Shown piece by piece: positions 63,271 to 64,000 of a stretch of 64,000 nucleotides of DNA. Under the pieces are notes generated by a model. That model made no database searches and was not told where the DNA came from. It was given only the letters and a program-made list of their open reading frames with translations. Position 1 is the stretch's first letter. Every line of letters starts with the position of its first letter. The position numbers and the translations under genes were made by a program. Location of the stretch: positions 868,001-932,000 of the forward strand of contig CABJBA010000001.1 of NCBI GenBank assembly GCA_902363735.1, given 5' to 3'. This DNA comes from Clostridiaceae bacterium (GTDB lineage Bacteria; Bacillota; Clostridia; Lachnospirales; Lachnospiraceae).

Positions 63271-64000
63271 CTATTTCGCCAAAGCGGCAACTCCCAGGGT
63301 CTTATCCACAATTACCATAATCAGAACGGTCAAAGCCATTAAGATCACCGAAACAGCCGATACGGTAGGGTTATAATTATATTCAATGTAATTCATCAGG
63401 GTCGCCGGAAATGTGGAGATACCGGGGCCTGATAAAAACATGGAAACCGGAATATTATTAAAGGAGTTGATAAAAGCCAGCATAAATGCAGCGGAAATTC
63501 CCGAAGTAATATTGGGAAGCACCACCCGGAAAAATGCACCCGTTTTGGAACATCCCAGGCTCCAGGCCGCTTCTTCCATGGAAAAATCAAACTGCTCCAA
63601 ACTGGACCCCACCACCCGGATCACATAAGGAAGCGTCACCATAAAATGGCCTGCCAGGAGTCCAAAAAACACCGGTATTCTTAAAGACAGCACCAGAAAC
63701 TGATAAAGGACGAAACCAATTACGATTCCCGGAACAATGGTAGGGGAGAGGAATATGGATTTTAACAGTTCTCTTCCCTTCATACCGGACCGGGCCAGAG
63801 CATAAGCAGCCGGAATGCCTGCAATCAAAGCCAGTATTGTGGCAAAAAAGGCGATCTGCAAACTGGTTAAAAATGAATTACGGAAGGATTTTGTTGCAAA
63901 TACATTGACAAACCATTTCAGGGAAAAGGATTCAATGGGAAAGGTAATGGCGCTTCCCTCTCCAAAGGCAGTGACCCCAATAATAATCAATGGAATAATC
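63271..64000 (-). CDS. PotC-type ABC permease, 5' end cut by window edge
   Basis: At least 243 residues of an ABC importer permease are present. They contain about six helices and the EAA loop FSMEEAAWSLGCSKTG followed by VVLPNITSG, typical of PotC-like subunits. The frame stays open through the last base of the window: codons before the TTG at 63990 read Ile-Ile-Pro, the usual first membrane helix, so that TTG is internal and the true start lies beyond the edge. The partner PotB-like permease is presumably encoded just outside. It is 12 bases upstream of the ATPase gene, in one operon with the binding protein and two deaminases. Confidence 0.92.
   Translation of the reverse strand, partial: IIPLIIIGVTAFGEGSAITFPIESFSLKWFVNVFATKSFRNSFLTSLQIAFFATILALIAGIPAAYALARSGMKGRELLKSIFLSPTIVPGIVIGFVLYQFLVLSLRIPVFFGLLAGHFMVTLPYVIRVVGSSLEQFDFSMEEAAWSLGCSKTGAFFRVVLPNITSGISAAFMLAFINSFNNIPVSMFLSGPGISTFPATLMNYIEYNYNPTVSAVSVILMALTVLIMVIVDKTLGVAALAK

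Noticed and set aside
63988..63990. TTG at 63990 as the start of the permease gene.
   Set aside because: The frame stays open to the window edge and the codons before it encode the usual first membrane helix, so the gene is cut rather than starting here.

Overview
The window looks like chromosomal DNA from a low-to-mid G+C, Gram-positive anaerobe, most likely a Lachnospiraceae/Clostridium-type Firmicute (Lacrimispora-like). This rests on strong AGGAGG-type ribosome-binding sites, GTG and TTG starts, several YesM/YesN- and AraC-type sugar regulators, LPxTG surface proteins, a clostridial-style FAD-oxidoreductase/DUF1667 operon and a canonical rpsO-pnp pair. The species cannot be fixed from the sequence alone. 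No rRNA, tRNA, CRISPR array, insertion sequence or phage gene was seen.

Layout, left to right. (1) 197-4764, minus strand: a sugar catabolic cluster with two xylose-isomerase-like TIM-barrel proteins, a GPH-type symporter and an AraC regulator. (2) 5231-13502, minus: four half-size ABC exporters in two translationally coupled pairs with an AraC regulator between them. (3) 13811-24020, minus: a probable anionic-glycan locus with a CUT1 sugar ABC importer, a YesM/YesN two-component system, a heparinase II/III-family protein and a FAD oxidoreductase. (4) 24220-26497, minus: cupin, aldehyde dehydrogenase and DUF1569 genes. (5) 26724-27800: an orphan PTS EIIC. (6) 28059-39429: an unrecognised HTH regulator divergent from two very large paralogous LPKTG surface proteins. 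(7) 39667-44268: NCS2 purine permease, ABC-F ATPase, DUF1576 membrane protein. (8) 44389-50061, minus: a GlpA-like / pyridine-nucleotide oxidoreductase / DUF1667 operon, a FadR-type GntR regulator and a YtcJ-like amidohydrolase. (9) 50150-52740, minus: pnp and rpsO. (10) 53082-57994, plus: a chemoreceptor and a PAS-GGDEF-HD-GYP protein. (11) 58010-64000, minus: a PotABCD-like ABC importer followed by adenine deaminase and a second amidohydrolase, cut by the right edge.

The most interesting part is region 6. The two surface-protein genes are divergent in sequence but share the same collinear domain plan. Their upstream regions align without gaps over about 100 bases: two TGTAAC-type boxes exactly 33 bases apart, a TTTCAAGC block, the same TATAAT with an overlapping CTATA-N7-TATAG inverted repeat, and a leader hairpin just before the Shine-Dalgarno sequence that contains a compensatory base-pair change. 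The first box also overlaps the predicted -10 of the divergent regulator gene. This suggests a self-contained surface-display regulon: one regulator that controls itself and two adhesins. No sortase gene lies in the window.

Most other regions are ordinary carbohydrate, nucleobase and housekeeping functions arranged as clear minus-strand operons separated by strong intrinsic terminators. Start sites were chosen from ribosome-binding-site spacing and several differ from the longest open frame.
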